Shown here piece by piece: positions 10,546-23,136 of a stretch of DNA of 64,000 nucleotides. A program made the position numbers and the translations under genes. The stretch comes from Liolophura sinensis. Its lineage: Eukaryota; Mollusca; Polyplacophora; Chitonida; Chitonidae. How positions within the stretch are numbered: the stretch's first letter is position 1; every line of letters begins with the position of its first letter. The notes beneath the pieces were generated by a model, which was not told the origin of the DNA, searched no databases, and was given only the letters and a program-made list of their open reading frames with translations. The stretch covers positions 20,507,385 to 20,571,384 of the forward strand of contig NC_088295.1 in NCBI RefSeq assembly GCF_032854445.1. The letters are read 5' to 3'.

Positions 10546-12360
10546 TCTTTATATGGTTTATTTTCATAATACAAGGCATTGTCTTATGTGGATCTGTCAG
10601 TGCTGATCCAGTCATTAAGTGCAGAGGTGTAAAGACATTAACTCTGAGGGCATCTGTGGAGAACAACACGAGGTGGTCTCGCGCTCCCACTTACTCGCTT
10701 TTTGTCCTCGCTAATTATTTCTTAATGATCGTTCTTATCTATACGTTCATACAGCACAAACAAAACAAGACAACCACCAACTACGAACTAAAGTGTATAT
10801 ATTACAAAAACTTCAACCATGAAAGACCAGACAGACAACTATTACATTTCACATTTTATAAGGGTTGATATCATTTTTGTTGGCACGATATTAACTTAAG
10901 ACTTAAATGGTCAGGCTATCTCTTCCAGGGATGTTTCTTTTGTAGATGGTAACGCAGTCACTGGAATGTTCAAAAGCATTCTAAGACAAATTTCTTGTTT
11001 GAAATTGGGTAATCAATTCCAAATTGACTTTTTTGTCACTGGATTAGCCAAAAGATACAAATTTGAATCCATTTAGTTAATCATCTGTCATAACTGTTTT
11101 TGTTGACGTCGTATGTGGTCTGGGAATTACAATGATGTGTACAAAAAAAGATATATTGCACAGCTCATGATGGCGTTGCGCTGAATGTACACAAACTCAG
11201 GTCCCCTTTGCAAACAAGTTCTGTATACCATTCACGCCAGTGTTTCGTGCCAAAATAACACATACTGTGTATCTAACTGTTCATAAGGGGGCGACTAAGT
11301 GCAGACGGAATATCAGATCTGCTTCAGTCTATATAAAGTTTTGTAACGTCTCGGCATACGGTCGTAGCCAACAGAGGGCGCTCAAGATGTACCGATAGTA
11401 AGCTTGTTGAGTGCTCGACTTGTGTACACCTACGTCTATAGCTTGACAATGTCACATTCGTAGTATATCGCCGAACAAGTGAAAATTAAATCATGGAAAA
11501 ATCTTTACGGCTGTTAATTTGTAATTTACTATACGACTGTTGCTCCGAGCGAATCGTGACTGCCTCCTCGATTATTTGAAGTGATGAACTAAAAACTTGA
11601 ATAAACATCGCAAACATAAAAATTAATTGAGATGTACAAATATACGTGATTTTAATTGTTTGATAGCTCTCACCTGTTGCCTTCTCAACATTTTGGCTAC
11701 ATGTGCTTTTACTTGATTTTTGCATTCCGTATTTCTGTTTAACTGTCAGTCAACACTGTTAGAAAATCTGGTCGCCAGAGGGCGTTTCACTGGTTACAAA
11801 GAATAAATTAATTAGAGAGGAATGCCTGGTATAGGTTGTTGATGCATGCTACTCCAATTTCTTTGCCCATCACTTAGACGTTGTTAAAAGCTTATTGCAA
11901 CACCTTTGACCTCAGCGAGTCTTTTTTTGTCAGGAATTTTATTCCCATGGAATATCTCAATCATGTAATTAATTTTCGTCTTTTTCGTCAAAGCTTGTCG
12001 CACAAATGACCAAGTTACTTTTTCAGCAGATTATATGGGAATTATTTTTCCTTGCGGTTTCCATGCTTCTATAAACAACGGGTATAACAGCACGATATTT
12101 CTTGTAAGTTCTATGTATCTTCCAATGATTTTCATCTAACTGTGTGGTATTACACAACCTCAGCGGCGTCGCAAAACCTTCCTGAGTCATATACAAGCCC
12201 TCCCTACAACTGGAGAAACTCTATCATGCATCATCAATATCTGTAATTATAATCATCAAATCGAAATGAACAATGCAATGTAACCCTGGACAGGAAAATA
12301 CTAGATTCCCTAACTCTGATTTAGCTCTGAAGGGGTGTGATTACGTATACTATCACAGCC
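10546..12360. other. No gene seen; unique-looking AT-rich DNA
   Basis: Only short open frames are present, the longest being 70-79 codons at 10656-10868 (+) and 11486-11725 (-). Neither has a domain or coding-like composition. Confidence 0.5.
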
Positions 12361-12560
12361 CTGTCTTGTTTCACAAGGTTATCTTGATCTCCTCTGTACT
12401 GTCCTTGCTGGCTTCAGTGAACATCAAATAATTTGTCTGTCTGTAGTCACAGTCGTCTCAGCTGTCAATTCCAGGTAGGTGTTCTCATTTGCCATCACTA
12501 GTAAATCCACACAAGCATGAAACTATAGTGGAAAAGGGATAAATTCCGATTCCAACCGCC
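12361..12560 (+). repeat. Left arm of the long inverted repeat
   Basis: It pairs with 13117-13328. It includes CACTAGTAAATCCACACAAG, whose complement lies in the right arm. Confidence 0.85.
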
Positions 12561-12809
12561 AACTCCTCATAGTGAGGGGGGTCATGAGTACCATTACCAC
12601 TGCCACTATTAGGCAAGTTAGACCTTTTGACACGCATTCTGGCTAATTGTTTAGGATCAGTCTCCTCAGTATTGACCTAAAGGGAACCATAATTATCACT
12701 GATCACTATGAATACTTCTCAAATAAATTAAACAAAATTGAAGAAAAAATTAAACAAGTACAAAATATGCTAGAAGTGTCAGTAGTTATCTCCTTTGTAT
12801 GGGCTTTGA

Positions 12810-13082
12810 TTTATTTATTTATTTATTTATTTGATTGGTGTTTTACGTCGTACTCAAGAATATTTCAGTTATACGACGGCGGCCAGCATTATGGTGGGTG
12901 GAAATCGGGCAGAGCCCGGGGAAAACCCACGACCATCCGCAGGTTGCTGCCAGGCCTTCCCACGCACGGCCGGAGAGGAAGAAAGCATGAGCTGGACTTG
13001 AACTCACATCGACCGCATTGGTGAGAGACTGCTGGGTCATCACGCTGCGCTAGCGCGCTAACCAATCGAGCCACGAAGGCCC
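12810..13082 (-). mobile_element. SINE family A, full length, nested in the inverted-repeat element
   Basis: The plus strand shows (TTTA)n, then GATTGGTGTTTTACGTCGTA, ACGACGGCGGCCAGCATTAT, GGCCGGAGAGGAAG and the tRNA-like end near 13045-13080. On the minus strand that end gives an A box (TGGCTCGATTGG) and a B box (GAGTTCAAGTCC), so this is a pol III-transcribed SINE pointing left. It is flanked by TGTATGGGCTTTGA at 12796-12809 and TGTATAGGTTTTGA at 13083-13096. These form a 14-bp target-site duplication with two mismatches and fix the boundaries. Confidence 0.93.
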
Positions 13083-13116
13083 TGTATAGGTTTTGACGAG
13101 TATGACATTCAAACAT

Positions 13117-13328
13117 GGCGGTTGGAGTTGGAATTTATCCAATTTCCACTATAGTTTCACGCTTGTGTGGATTTACTAGTAATGACACATGGTAACACCA
13201 ACCTGAAATTGACAGCTGAGACGACTGTGACTACGGACAGACAAATTATTTGTTGCCCTGCAGTAGTATACCGAAGCCAGTAAGGGAAAGTACAGAAGTG
13301 TTCAAGGTAAGCTTAAGGATCAAGACAA
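13117..13328 (-). repeat. Right arm of the long inverted repeat
   Basis: It is the reverse complement of 12361-12560, with one extra segment of about 13 bases near 13250-13270. Confidence 0.85.
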
Positions 13329-13377
13329 GTATGGCGTCAAACAATAATGGAAACAATCACAAAAACAGAGCATGCTT

Positions 13378-13510
13378 CGCAAGGTGATGATATAACGTCG
13401 TACCCACGAGTTTTCAATGAGGTCAGTTTCATTCGTGGGGGGAAATGGTGTGTCCGGAATAAACCACCGACAGCTGACAAGTAACTAACGAGCCTTCTAT
13501 ATACATATGA
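13378..13510 (-). mobile_element. SINE family B, minus strand, degenerate
   Basis: The plus strand reads ATATAACGTCGTACCCACGA (tail remnant), a GGGGGGAAATGG block and GGAATAAACCACCGACAGCT, the complement of the GTCGGTGGTTTATTCC block of family B. The tRNA-like end beyond 13500 is lost or unrecognisable. Confidence 0.55.
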
Positions 13511-13590
13511 CACACAGGTTATTATATCCACATGCATACGCAATTGGAAAGCAACGAACTTCATGTAAAGCCACCTATAAACGATCCCAT

Positions 13591-13595
<5 letters not shown>

Positions 13596-13647
<52 letters not shown>
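13596..13647. repeat. (TA)26 microsatellite
   Basis: Pure TA dinucleotides for 52 bases. Confidence 0.97.
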
Positions 13648-13649
<2 letters not shown>

Positions 13650-14950
13650 CGCTTAACCTCATTTCAACCAAGGCTTAGAACAGATGAGGCAAATACGAAA
13701 AGTTCACTGTTCAAGAGAGCTCGGTAAAGTTGACACAACATTGGAAGACATGCAACATTCAACACTCGCCAGAATGCGGCTATTACAAGTGGGAACTTGG
13801 AGATCAGTATTTCCAACAATTCATAGTTAAGCCTGTTGACTCAGCCACCACGAACCGACCGCCGAGGTGAAATGGAGGAAAGAGCCGAGGACATAATCGT
13901 TTGTACTCTGCATGAAAGACAGTTCAATTGGCGAATATGAAAAGCAATTAAGGTGTTAGAGTGCATGTATTTGTAAGTTTTTAACTTAAATAATTTCGGG
14001 TCTCTTTGTCTGAATCGGAACATATTTATCAATAGATTACTTCAGTATATAGATATGCATATGTAGGAAGGGTGCATGGCAACCCTATGCATAATATATG
14101 GCGATAATAAATTCTTATACCATTCTGGGTTTGTCTTATTTATCACACAGGTCCATGCAAGTAGGAACCTTTATACAGCAGAAATACTGAGAGATCAACA
14201 CAGAAGCAGGAAAATACAACACAGGAAGCCAAGTCAGGGACGATTACACACAGTCCATTACACTAAAATCTAAACGAAGTCATCGCTCCAGTTATTATGG
14301 ACATTGTATGTCTGTTATTTCTTCTCTGCCTGGAAAACGTGCTGCCCCTCATATACACACTGCACCCGTTGATGAAACTGATGAAACTGTATAATGCATG
14401 GTACGTGTATCTGACCGTCTGTGACTTGCCTATGAACAAATGCATGCAAATCTGTAAAATTGTCGTCTTGCTGTTCGGCTCCTCTTTATGCTAAGACCAT
14501 GGACCAGAATTAGGCCTTGTGAATATCTGCATAAATTGAAAATCCATGTAAGCTGTAATTCAAATGATGATCATTAATGGTGCACGTTCAGAAAATACTG
14601 AAACAACTTAGATTTCATAGTCTGGAAGAAAGACAAAGAATTATCGACGACCTTTAAATGTACCTGACAGTGTGTACTTATCCGACGTAATGAATAATTA
14701 TCGTAAATAAAGAGAAGATTGTGATGTTCAAAATAGCCTACGAAAGTTCACGTTCGGGTTAGCCCATACTTATGTAGCAGGCAGCCAAAGCTATATTGCA
14801 ATTATTCTACTGGAAGCCAATTCCAGTGACCGCTAAGTAATATATATCAATATAGTCTTGTTGGTACTGGAGTGTACAATTTCTGAATATATACATTTGC
14901 CTATATAACTAAGCGTTTGTACAAATTTTTGCAAACTCCTCTTCAAATCA
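13648..14950. other. No gene seen
   Basis: Only short overlapping frames of 60-65 codons lie on both strands at 13841-14494. None has a recognisable motif. Confidence 0.45.
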
Positions 14951-14976
14951 GGGAAGGGTGGGGGAGGGGGGAGGGG
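14951..14976 (+). other. G-quadruplex-forming tract
   Basis: Six G runs of three or more are separated by one to two bases (GGGAAGGGTGGGGG, then AGGGGGGAGGGG). This fits the G3+N1-7 rule and lies just before a SINE. Confidence 0.7.
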
Positions 14977-14991
14977 TTCTGTTGCCAAGGT

Positions 14992-15190
14992 ACTCACTGC
15001 GAGTTGAAGTCCAGCTGATGCTGGCTTTCTCTCCGGCCGTACATGGAAAGGTCTTCCAGTAACCTGCGGATGGTCGTTGGTTTCCACCGGGCTCTGCCCA
15101 GTTTCCTCCCACCATAATGCTGGCAGCCGTCGTATTAGTGAAATATTCTTGAGTATACGGCGTAAAACACCAATAAAATAAATCAAATCA
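14992..15190 (+). mobile_element. SINE family A, plus strand, 5'-truncated
   Basis: It begins near the B box (GAGTTGAAGTCCAGC at about 15001) and runs through TCTCCGGCCGTACATGG, CCTGCGGATGGTCGTTGG, CCTCCCACCATAATGCTGG and AAATATTCTTGAGTATACGG to the tail CACCAATAAAATAAATC. The A-box half is missing. The minus-strand open frame over it is repeat read-through. Confidence 0.9.
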
Positions 15191-15204
15191 AAACTGAGTT
15201 CCGC

Positions 15205-15475
15205 CTCAATTCCTCTAGCCCTTCACCACTGAGGCCGCGTGTTCAAATCCAGCACCCGCAGGGTCGTGTGTTCGGGTTATCTCAGAAAGTGCTGTGCTTT
15301 CCCCTGGTGTTTCACTCTGTTTCCTTCTTGGATAAACCTACCTGTGTAAGTGTATATAAAGTAAATACACTTGCTAATGCAAGCTCTTTATTCCCGTTCA
15401 GTTCATTGGACAGCAGTGGGTTGTTGGGCTATCAAAAGACTCGTCAGTATAATGTATATCGTACGTAAAACACGT
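15205..15475 (+). mobile_element. SINE family B, plus strand, degenerate full length
   Basis: A B box (GTGTTCAAATCCAG at about 15239) is followed by a diverged centre (GCTTTCCCCTGGTGTTTCAC) and a tail remnant CAGTATAATGTATATCGTAC with GTAAAACACG. The order fits family B, but identity is low. Confidence 0.5.
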
Positions 15476-17140
15476 CATGAATGTTTAGTGATAGGTTTTC
15501 ATGTGAAGGGCCGATACACAATGATTGACACAACACGATAAATAAATATGGGACAGGATTTGTACCTTGACAATTTCACGTTAGCAGTAGCTTTATATAC
15601 GATAACAAGTCATATGGGTTGTATATTTATAGTGAATTCGATGGTTCTATGTGAAAGTTAAGCGGCCGTCTAAAGTTGTGTCCCCTCGGGGCGTATCGTG
15701 ATGCACTACAGCTCCCTACCAGCGAATTCCCGTCAAAGCTGGTCGCCCATGAATGAATAAATGCGATTTCTGCTGCTTTCAGAATACGTTCGTGTGAAAA
15801 CGACTGCAGGTAATTGAAAGCTGCGTGTTTTTCGTCAATTACGTTTCTTTTGCTTAACACGACCAAACATTGTCACCAGCCAAACCTACTTATACCTTTT
15901 CCATGTTCTTTATAGGACTGCTATTCAAGAATTGTTTGTTTCAGATTTTCTTCTCTTGTAATGCTACGCATTGCATGGTTAAGAAACTAAAAGGATCTTC
16001 CAGAAATAGTGTCTATAATAGATTCTCGTGAACTTTGCAGTAAATACCTTTGGAGTAGCTGCAAAAGCTGAATGTTCAGTTGTGACCAAAAAAAAGGAAT
16101 ATTTTTTCACTACCTGATTAGACGTATTACTTTCATGCAGTGCGCAAAGATATTCTGTGACCACTCGCAAATCCCCAAAAAGTTTTGATATAGGTCAGCA
16201 TTCTGTTCATTATTTGTGTTACTCAGGTTACCGGTAAAATGTCAAAATGTTTCTTCGATCTTTCATTGACCACGTGAAAATATTGGCTATTCTCCATGAC
16301 AAGAAATACAGAGAGCAGAATTTTCAAGATATATACATATATGTTTATTTTTTCCACAAGATTTGTAGAGTCAATGCATGTATTTATAGGCGATTTCGTT
16401 TTCCATATATACCAAGAATAAGTTGAAGATCTACAATAAAAACACTTATGTTTGCATATATGCAAAGTACAAACAGGTGGACAAAGCGTCAAAACCTAAT
16501 TGCAACAATTAATGCCCTATCATAAGACCTTTGGAGAAGTGATTGAAAATAAAAATCAAAGATAGTGGCCTGGACCGAAATTAAGATGGCCTTTTGATTT
16601 GACAGATATTAAAATCTCCAGATGCTTTACAGGGTTTTTATGTCTGGTTTATAACTTTATTTTTTCTTCGTCTGTGGCTGTGTAAAAGGCCACACGTCAC
16701 TATACACTTGACAAACAGCACTGACTGTGTGTTAACAGCCTTTTTACTAGGGGGTTGGGGGATTAGGTTTATCCCCTCTGCTGTAAAACAACATTCCGAT
16801 AAACGCAGATAGTAGATACCTGATCCCTGATAATTGGTGTCTTAAGGTGACTAAAGTATTGGTGTATAAGAGAGAAGTAGCCTGGGGACAGCGGATCCAG
16901 CCTGCCAATCATTCCTCTATCTATCTGCATACCCGTTAGCTGTGGCACACATCTGTGACGAGGCAGGTATAGATAATGAACCTGTTTAAGATGCGCATGT
17001 ATGAAGAAATGTCAATCGCACTTCAAACCTTTCATGATTTCCTCCTCTTTGATGCACCACGCGTTTTATTCCGCCATAAAACTGACGGTCATCGTTTTTG
17101 CGAAAAATTATTGATTTTGCCGTTAAAAAATGATGAAATA
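15476..17140. other. No gene seen
   Basis: Several 60-90 codon frames lie on the minus strand (15627-15866, 15979-16170, 16223-16492), without motifs or a codon pattern that suggests genes. Confidence 0.45.
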
Positions 17141-17142
17141 GA

Positions 17143-17178
17143 TTTTTTTTGATTGGTGTTTTACGCCATATAAATTTT
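17143..17178 (-). mobile_element. SINE A/B tail fragment, minus strand
   Basis: TTTGATTGGTGTTTTACGCC at 17149-17168 is the exact family tail, and the body beyond it is lost. A plus-strand tail of the same family lies 260 bp to the right, so the two fragments diverge. Confidence 0.75.
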
Positions 17179-17429
17179 ATAAAATTACTTTAAAATTAAT
17201 TTACAATCAGATCAATTAAAATTAACAATGAATAGGAATGGATACACGACCTTTTTATCATCGACAATCCTCCAAATTCGTCATAATTAGAAAATGTTGC
17301 AAGACTATTCCTTATTATATCACAACTATAATAATATAATTAAGACGATTTAGGACAAAACTTACAAGAATGTGAGAGGCATTGAGGAAAATGGGCAACT
17401 TCACAAATTATTCCGATTTCCTATCACCA

Positions 17430-17506
17430 TAATTATGGACGTCGTCATATAAGTGAAATATTCTTGATTACGGCATAAAAGAACCATTCAGATAAATAAA
17501 TTAAAA
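17430..17506 (+). mobile_element. SINE A/B 3' fragment, plus strand
   Basis: CACCATAATTATGGACGTCG is followed by TCATATAAGTGAAATATTCT and TGATTACGGCATAAAAG, ending in AGATAAATAAATTA. This is the 3' third of family A or B. Confidence 0.8.
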
Positions 17507-18449
17507 AATCACAAATAGAACATTGATGTTATAAATGCCTTACATTAGCAGGAGTATATCTACCCCGTTTATATCTTGTATACAGCGTCATGCACCATAC
17601 AAGCGCTTGTCCTCAGCATCTCAACTGGGCCGAGGGACAAGTGCGTGCAAGCGTCATGACAGAGTTTGCTCTGATGGATAGGCAGATGACAGTATCGACG
17701 AAAAGCCGGAGCTTCAGAGAAAAACCTCAGTAGAATTCCTCGCATATCGTCACGGTCTATTGGTTTTAGGGTCACAACGCGAGGCCTTCCATCTCTTTGT
17801 CTCTAATCCCACATCAAACTTTTTCTGTCCTCTGCATTAACAGTTCTTCTCTTCGTCTCTTCTGAACACTTATATAGACTTTTATAGAGAGTAAATTTCC
17901 GCTTTTCTAGGTTTGCCTGTAGGGATTATTTTTATGTTTTAATCGATGTATATAATTACTGTGCTATATGTCCCAAACCAACACTACAGGCGATTTTCTG
18001 AACCGTGCACATTTAATATTTATTTTACCATAGGGCGTGTCCAAATCATAATCATTTAATTCAATTGAAACGGTTGAATTACTGCGTGCGTACCTGTCCG
18101 GTAGCATTGGCAACTGTAGACTGTCGACGTCCAAACTTCTTCTCATTTGGCGTCTTCAAGATTCATTCACATTAGCCAATTAATGTGGGTAAAGATGCTA
18201 CATACGAGGGTAGGACAAAAATAGTTATGTTTCTAAAACGCATTTATCTAATTTGTTTGTATCAGTAAACTATTCGTGTTGAACTTTTGCTCTTAAATTT
18301 GCCAATAAAATCCACGCAGATTTTATGAAGGAGATCAGTAAATGTGATCAAAATGGTAAAAAAAACTGTACCATGGCACCTAACCGGGATATCTCATTTG
18401 GTGGAATGTGAAAATGGGATAGGAATTTGGCACAACCAGCTCACTCAAA

Positions 18450-18722
18450 TTAACCATGCAGATTGCTTTTGCTTTGCACTTCAAGAATTACGCTATTTTC
18501 ATTTCTTTTTATGACCAACTGACGACAAGATGAACAGATTGCTAGTTGCATTGGTCCGTTGACAATCCAGGGGACCATGGCTGGGCGTTCGAGATAGCCA
18601 GGTTTTTCACAGGCGTTACTCGCATCTATAATCTTGGAATGATGGTTGCACACGACTGATACATACTTGAAATACCACTCTGATGCACAGTGATAGATAA
18701 TACTAATATCGGCGCTAACCAA
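18450..18722 (-). CDS. Possible exon, unknown product (low confidence)
   Basis: A 90-codon minus-strand frame begins after a TAG and ends at TAA (18450). It has a balanced, protein-like composition: cysteines in pairs (HC, VVCNHH, then ICSSC), ASNACEKPGYLERP and a lysine-rich end. The only methionines are internal, so it would have to be an exon. GCATCAG near 18675 could serve as an acceptor. No domain was recognised and no AATAAA lies just downstream. Confidence 0.2.
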   Translation of the reverse strand: MVSADISIIYHCASEWYFKYVSVVCNHHSKIIDASNACEKPGYLERPAMVPWIVNGPMQLAICSSCRQLVIKRNENSVILEVQSKSNLHG

Positions 18723-21089
18723 ATTCTACCTTCGTTAAGAGGAATTACAGTATCAAAAGTGTGTCTAAATTGACGGTTCACGACAATTATATTCCAAGAC
18801 ATTCTGACAAAAAAATACACATGCCATTAAATAAGCCAGTATGCAACACTTGTATACACATTTCTCAGCTATGTTAGGCGTATACATCTGCATATAACAT
18901 CACCAAAAGGCAACTATATTTAGTGAACACGAGACCGCGAGATTCTTACATTATTAATTTGTATCCAATTTGTATCAAACGAATTTAGTGAAAAACACAT
19001 ATATCACAACGTGTTTTTCAGATAAGTGTTGTTTTGGTAGCCTTTAATTTCTGTTCATTTTTGAAATGAAGATCTGGTCTGATTTTGGTTTGTTTCCGTA
19101 ACATTTTTGAAAAAAATCTTTCCATTTCATATCATGTCAAGTGTACTGAATTGTTGTGACCGAGTTCTCTATAAACCTTCATATAACGGTCAATGATTTG
19201 TTTGTACATGCTTTAACTGCTAAGTTGTTTAAGTATATCAGTTATTTGTCAAGAGAAATTGGTTTATTTCATCAAGAGAAATAGTTCCAGGACTTTTATA
19301 TACAAAAGTTTCGTACTTCAGCCATCTCGCCAGGCATGGTATATGATTTATGTCATAAACATGCATATTATAGAACGTTCGTCCATTAAACTGGTACATC
19401 TATCACCCGAACTATTATGTGTTTGTATTGCAGTGGTTTTGGAAGAGATCGGGATCATCTGGTAACTGCATCAGTTCGGATATTGCGACTTTGGTATGTA
19501 CACTGTACATGTTATACTTCTTAGAATAGTTGGTTTGAATATAGAGTAAAAGACACATAATGATCATAACATATTCCACCTAATCAACCTTTCATATTGG
19601 CGTGATCTTCAAGATAACGTGCATGCCTAATATTATTTAAGTGCCAGTGTCGTAAATTTGGCCCGATGAGTCATACATAATGCACATGTGAGAGAAGTAC
19701 ACCTTGATCACGTGAGCAAGGCTGTGAACATGCACGCGGCTCCATATGACACTTATTAATAAATATAGAAATCATCCAATAAAAAAACACCTCCAAAATC
19801 AATTACTTAATATTCATACACGCATAAATCAACATTGCGGTGACAAAAGTAGGTGCCGTCTGCTCGTCGTGATTTACACAAAGGTAATATTGTCTTCTTG
19901 CCTTTAATCGACTTGTTTCTCTCGCCAGCTACTGTGTCGTATGTCGTTGGACTATTTCCGCGTTAAACACATAAGCAATTCAACTTGAGTTTGATCAGGT
20001 CCTTATTGACCCAAAACTTTATAAAGCTGCTTTTCAAGAAAAATACCTGGAGTTCGGAGACTTTTAAACTTCAGAAAGCTCCGTTCGACGTTGACTTTTC
20101 TCTACCTGTCGCCATATCGTTTATAGAAACCACTGAATTGGCGGGAATGTCGAAAGTAAAATAGGGTGTCGTCAGAGAAAATAATAGGTTTACATCTTTT
20201 AGTTGCAAAATCTGCATCTGCTAGCATTCTTGAAATATTTCTATTTTAATTGAAATAATTCTGATGGGAATAATGGATGCGAGCGAGGCATTTGTGTTAT
20301 AAATCACACGTTAAATCTGGAGTGTGGGAACTTAGCCAGTTTCATTCCTTACTTCGTTTCTGTGCTCATTTTCGGAGCAAATTGCAGATCTGCCATTTAA
20401 TCCATTCACATGCCAGAGAGATAGGATCTCCTGGTCTACGTGAAACCGCGGGCACGCGGGGAGGTCACACAACAGCTATACCCACAATCCCTGGGCTATG
20501 CCTGGTCTGATCAAACCCAATCACTGAATCTATTCCCATTCACTCGCTTCAGGCTACGTGTTTTCTAGTTTTCATTGGGTTCCATGTTCTTTGATCTGTT
20601 AATTTACAGACTATGATCGAATTTGTCCCATCCCGACCTGTCGTCACCAGCCGATGCCGCTCTGTGTCCTTATAATGGATTTCTGCAATCTGATAACTTT
20701 TCAGATCAGAAGAACACATTCTTTGGAGAAAAATGCTCGATACAGTCTCAATTTGTCTGGTATTTAAGATTTGATGGAGTTGATTTGGTATTTGTCGTTG
20801 TTAACAAACGACTGCTTCATGTACTTATCACTACGCTATTAACGACACTGCAGAGCTTAAGGGTCACATGACTCGTATTGAGTGGTTTGGATTCATCTAT
20901 GTCATCAGTTTACTCATATATATTAATTACATCCTATGACTGTATTAATGACTGTGTTCCGTATTTTAGGAAATGGATAAAAATAAAAATGATCATGCAT
21001 TTTTTGGGGCTTTGATTAATATCCGCTATTTGAAATAGTCATGCAGTTGTTTACCTCAGAGAGCTCAGAGTAGTGTGTTGGAAGTGGGA

Positions 21090-21102
21090 GGGGGGGGGGG
21101 GG
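21090..21102 (+). repeat. Poly(G) tract
   Basis: Thirteen G, with GTGGGAG before and AAGGG after. Confidence 0.9.
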
Positions 21103-22086
21103 ATTAAGGGTTGTGGTTAAGCCAGTGCTTGGCATTGTATTGTATAACGTCAGGTGGTGTGTCTGTACAAATATGTACTTTATGTAAGCGGCTCGCGCCT
21201 CCATGTATACTCCCGACACACCAGACACAGCTTGGTGGTCTCAGATGGTTCTGCTGTATACAGACGGTTAAAAAGCAATCAAAGTATTCTCAGTGTTTTT
21301 GTCGTCTGACGTGTTTCTCAACTAAAAGCACAATTTAGAACTGTCAAGTTGTGGCCAATTACAGGGATTTATAGTTTTTAAATACTCTTCAATTTGTACA
21401 ATTTTTCCACCGGCTTGCGTGTGAAGAATATCTGTGCGCAACCTATAGCCGTGGGAAAATACTCCATTGTTACGTGTACAAACAACGAGAAAGCGGAAGA
21501 GCCTATGTTTATATTTTACTTACTTTTCAATTATTACTTTTCTTTGAAACTTGAGATAATCGCATGTCGCTTTTAAAAAGTGACAGAAATGACGTTTATT
21601 AAAGAAATTATTATGCCACAGGCAAACCAGATTGTCGATAAAATCTGTGATGTGGGCTTCCATTGTATATACAGCGAGTTACCAGTGAGAATGTATGCGA
21701 AGTCGAATCAGACTCTTACCTAATTCAAAACACAAGAAGATCCACTTTGGAGGAACTGCTTGCTATAGATTCAAGAGATATATTTGATGAAAACCTATCG
21801 ACTTTGGTCTAATTCAGATAGATGTGGTGACCACCTGACCAGTGGAAGACGCTTGCTGTCACTGGTTGTATCACATTATTATACAACAAAATAATAAATT
21901 GCTCCCAAAAAAGAAGGATTCTCAACTCTCAATTGCTTTGCTCAGTTGCTTTTGTTGTTTATTCCCACGCTGGTCGGTTATGGGGGTCTTGATGACAAAC
22001 AATGGTAGACGGTGTTCCAACGACCGTTGCGTAGTCTTATATTCGTGCTGACTAGAAAAAGCACAAAGTGAAGTTTAACTTCAGCG

Positions 22087-22103
22087 CCCCCCCCCCCCCC
22101 CCC
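22087..22103 (+). repeat. Poly(C) tract
   Basis: Seventeen C. Confidence 0.9.
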
Positions 22104-23136
22104 AACAACAAGTGTTTCCTCCACGCCTATAAAATGATGTCATTTAATAAGAGAAAAAGTCTTAAACTGGTTGATGATGCGATCCTAATATAATTTGTCT
22201 AGGAGACCTTCCATTAATGATTTACATTATCGCCGATCTGATTCACAAAAGTCGCATTTTTACCCATAGGAAAATGTCCCCCAGATCTACGCGATCCCTT
22301 GTGCGAATATGCAATATGACTGAATTAGTTATAATTTTTAAATGAGATTTAATGTTGAGGTGTTACATACGAGTTCTATATTATAAGACGCGTTTTTAAC
22401 AGCCAATTCCTTTCATTTATCATTATATTTCAAAGAAATCAGATTTTCTTTCTATCTGACTCACAATGGATATGCAAAATTTCTGAAGGATTTGTCATGA
22501 GTTATGTCAGAGCCAGGGAGTTCAAAACACGTGTATGCCTACGTTAACACATCACAAACGCCTTCTTATATTTGGAAATAAGCAGAAAAAGAACGTACAT
22601 ACATTTACGAAGGACGAACAAGGGTGTTTTTTTTTTCAACCAATGATCGGGAGAAATAGTATAATGGATAAAAGGCAATTCAACACGTAAACAGCGAACT
22701 GCCTAAGCCAAGACTTTGCAGCACGTATATAGCAAGGTCACTCATCACAGACAAAAAAAGATCCACCCTAAAGCTGAGGGAAATTTATGGGAAAAAATCC
22801 AAAAAGAATGTTTACTGTGAACTTTTTGGTTATAGTTCAATGGCGTATTTACTCTTCTTACGATTTGCCTCCCTTCAAGCAATTGGTAATTTCCCTTTGT
22901 TTCTTTAATATACATGCACAAGCATGTATTAAAGATTAAAAGGGGAAAAAAGGGCAAATCAACCTAGAGTATAGATACATTTATAGAATTCGCCCTGTTT
23001 AAGCTTGAGAAGACGGTAATGTTTTTCCTGACTCTCACCCATGCACAGTTAACGCACATGCATTTCCTACTGGAGAATGTTACCTTTGCTTCTGGTGTGT
23101 TTCAGATTTGTGCACGAGCGCGTGTTTGTCCGTTTC

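Larger units (their letters stand above)
12361..13328. mobile_element. Element with long terminal inverted repeats (foldback/MITE-like), carrying a nested SINE
   Basis: The stretch 12361-12560 is the reverse complement of 13117-13328. The inner 136 bases (from AAATAATTTGTCTGTC to TCCAACCGCC) match with about 13 mismatches by hand count, or roughly 90%. The outer 50-60 bases are weaker and contain one gap of about 13 bases. The 556-bp spacer has no transposase-like frame and includes a family A SINE at 12810-13082; without that SINE and its duplication the spacer is about 270 bp. Long arms with a short non-coding centre fit a non-autonomous foldback element or MITE. No target-site duplication of the whole element was found, so the superfamily is unknown. 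Confidence 0.75.

Noticed and set aside
12647-13116. Open frames of 66-125 codons on both strands
   Set aside because: They run through the family A SINE; the same frames recur at 24312, 55818, 58469 and 63038.
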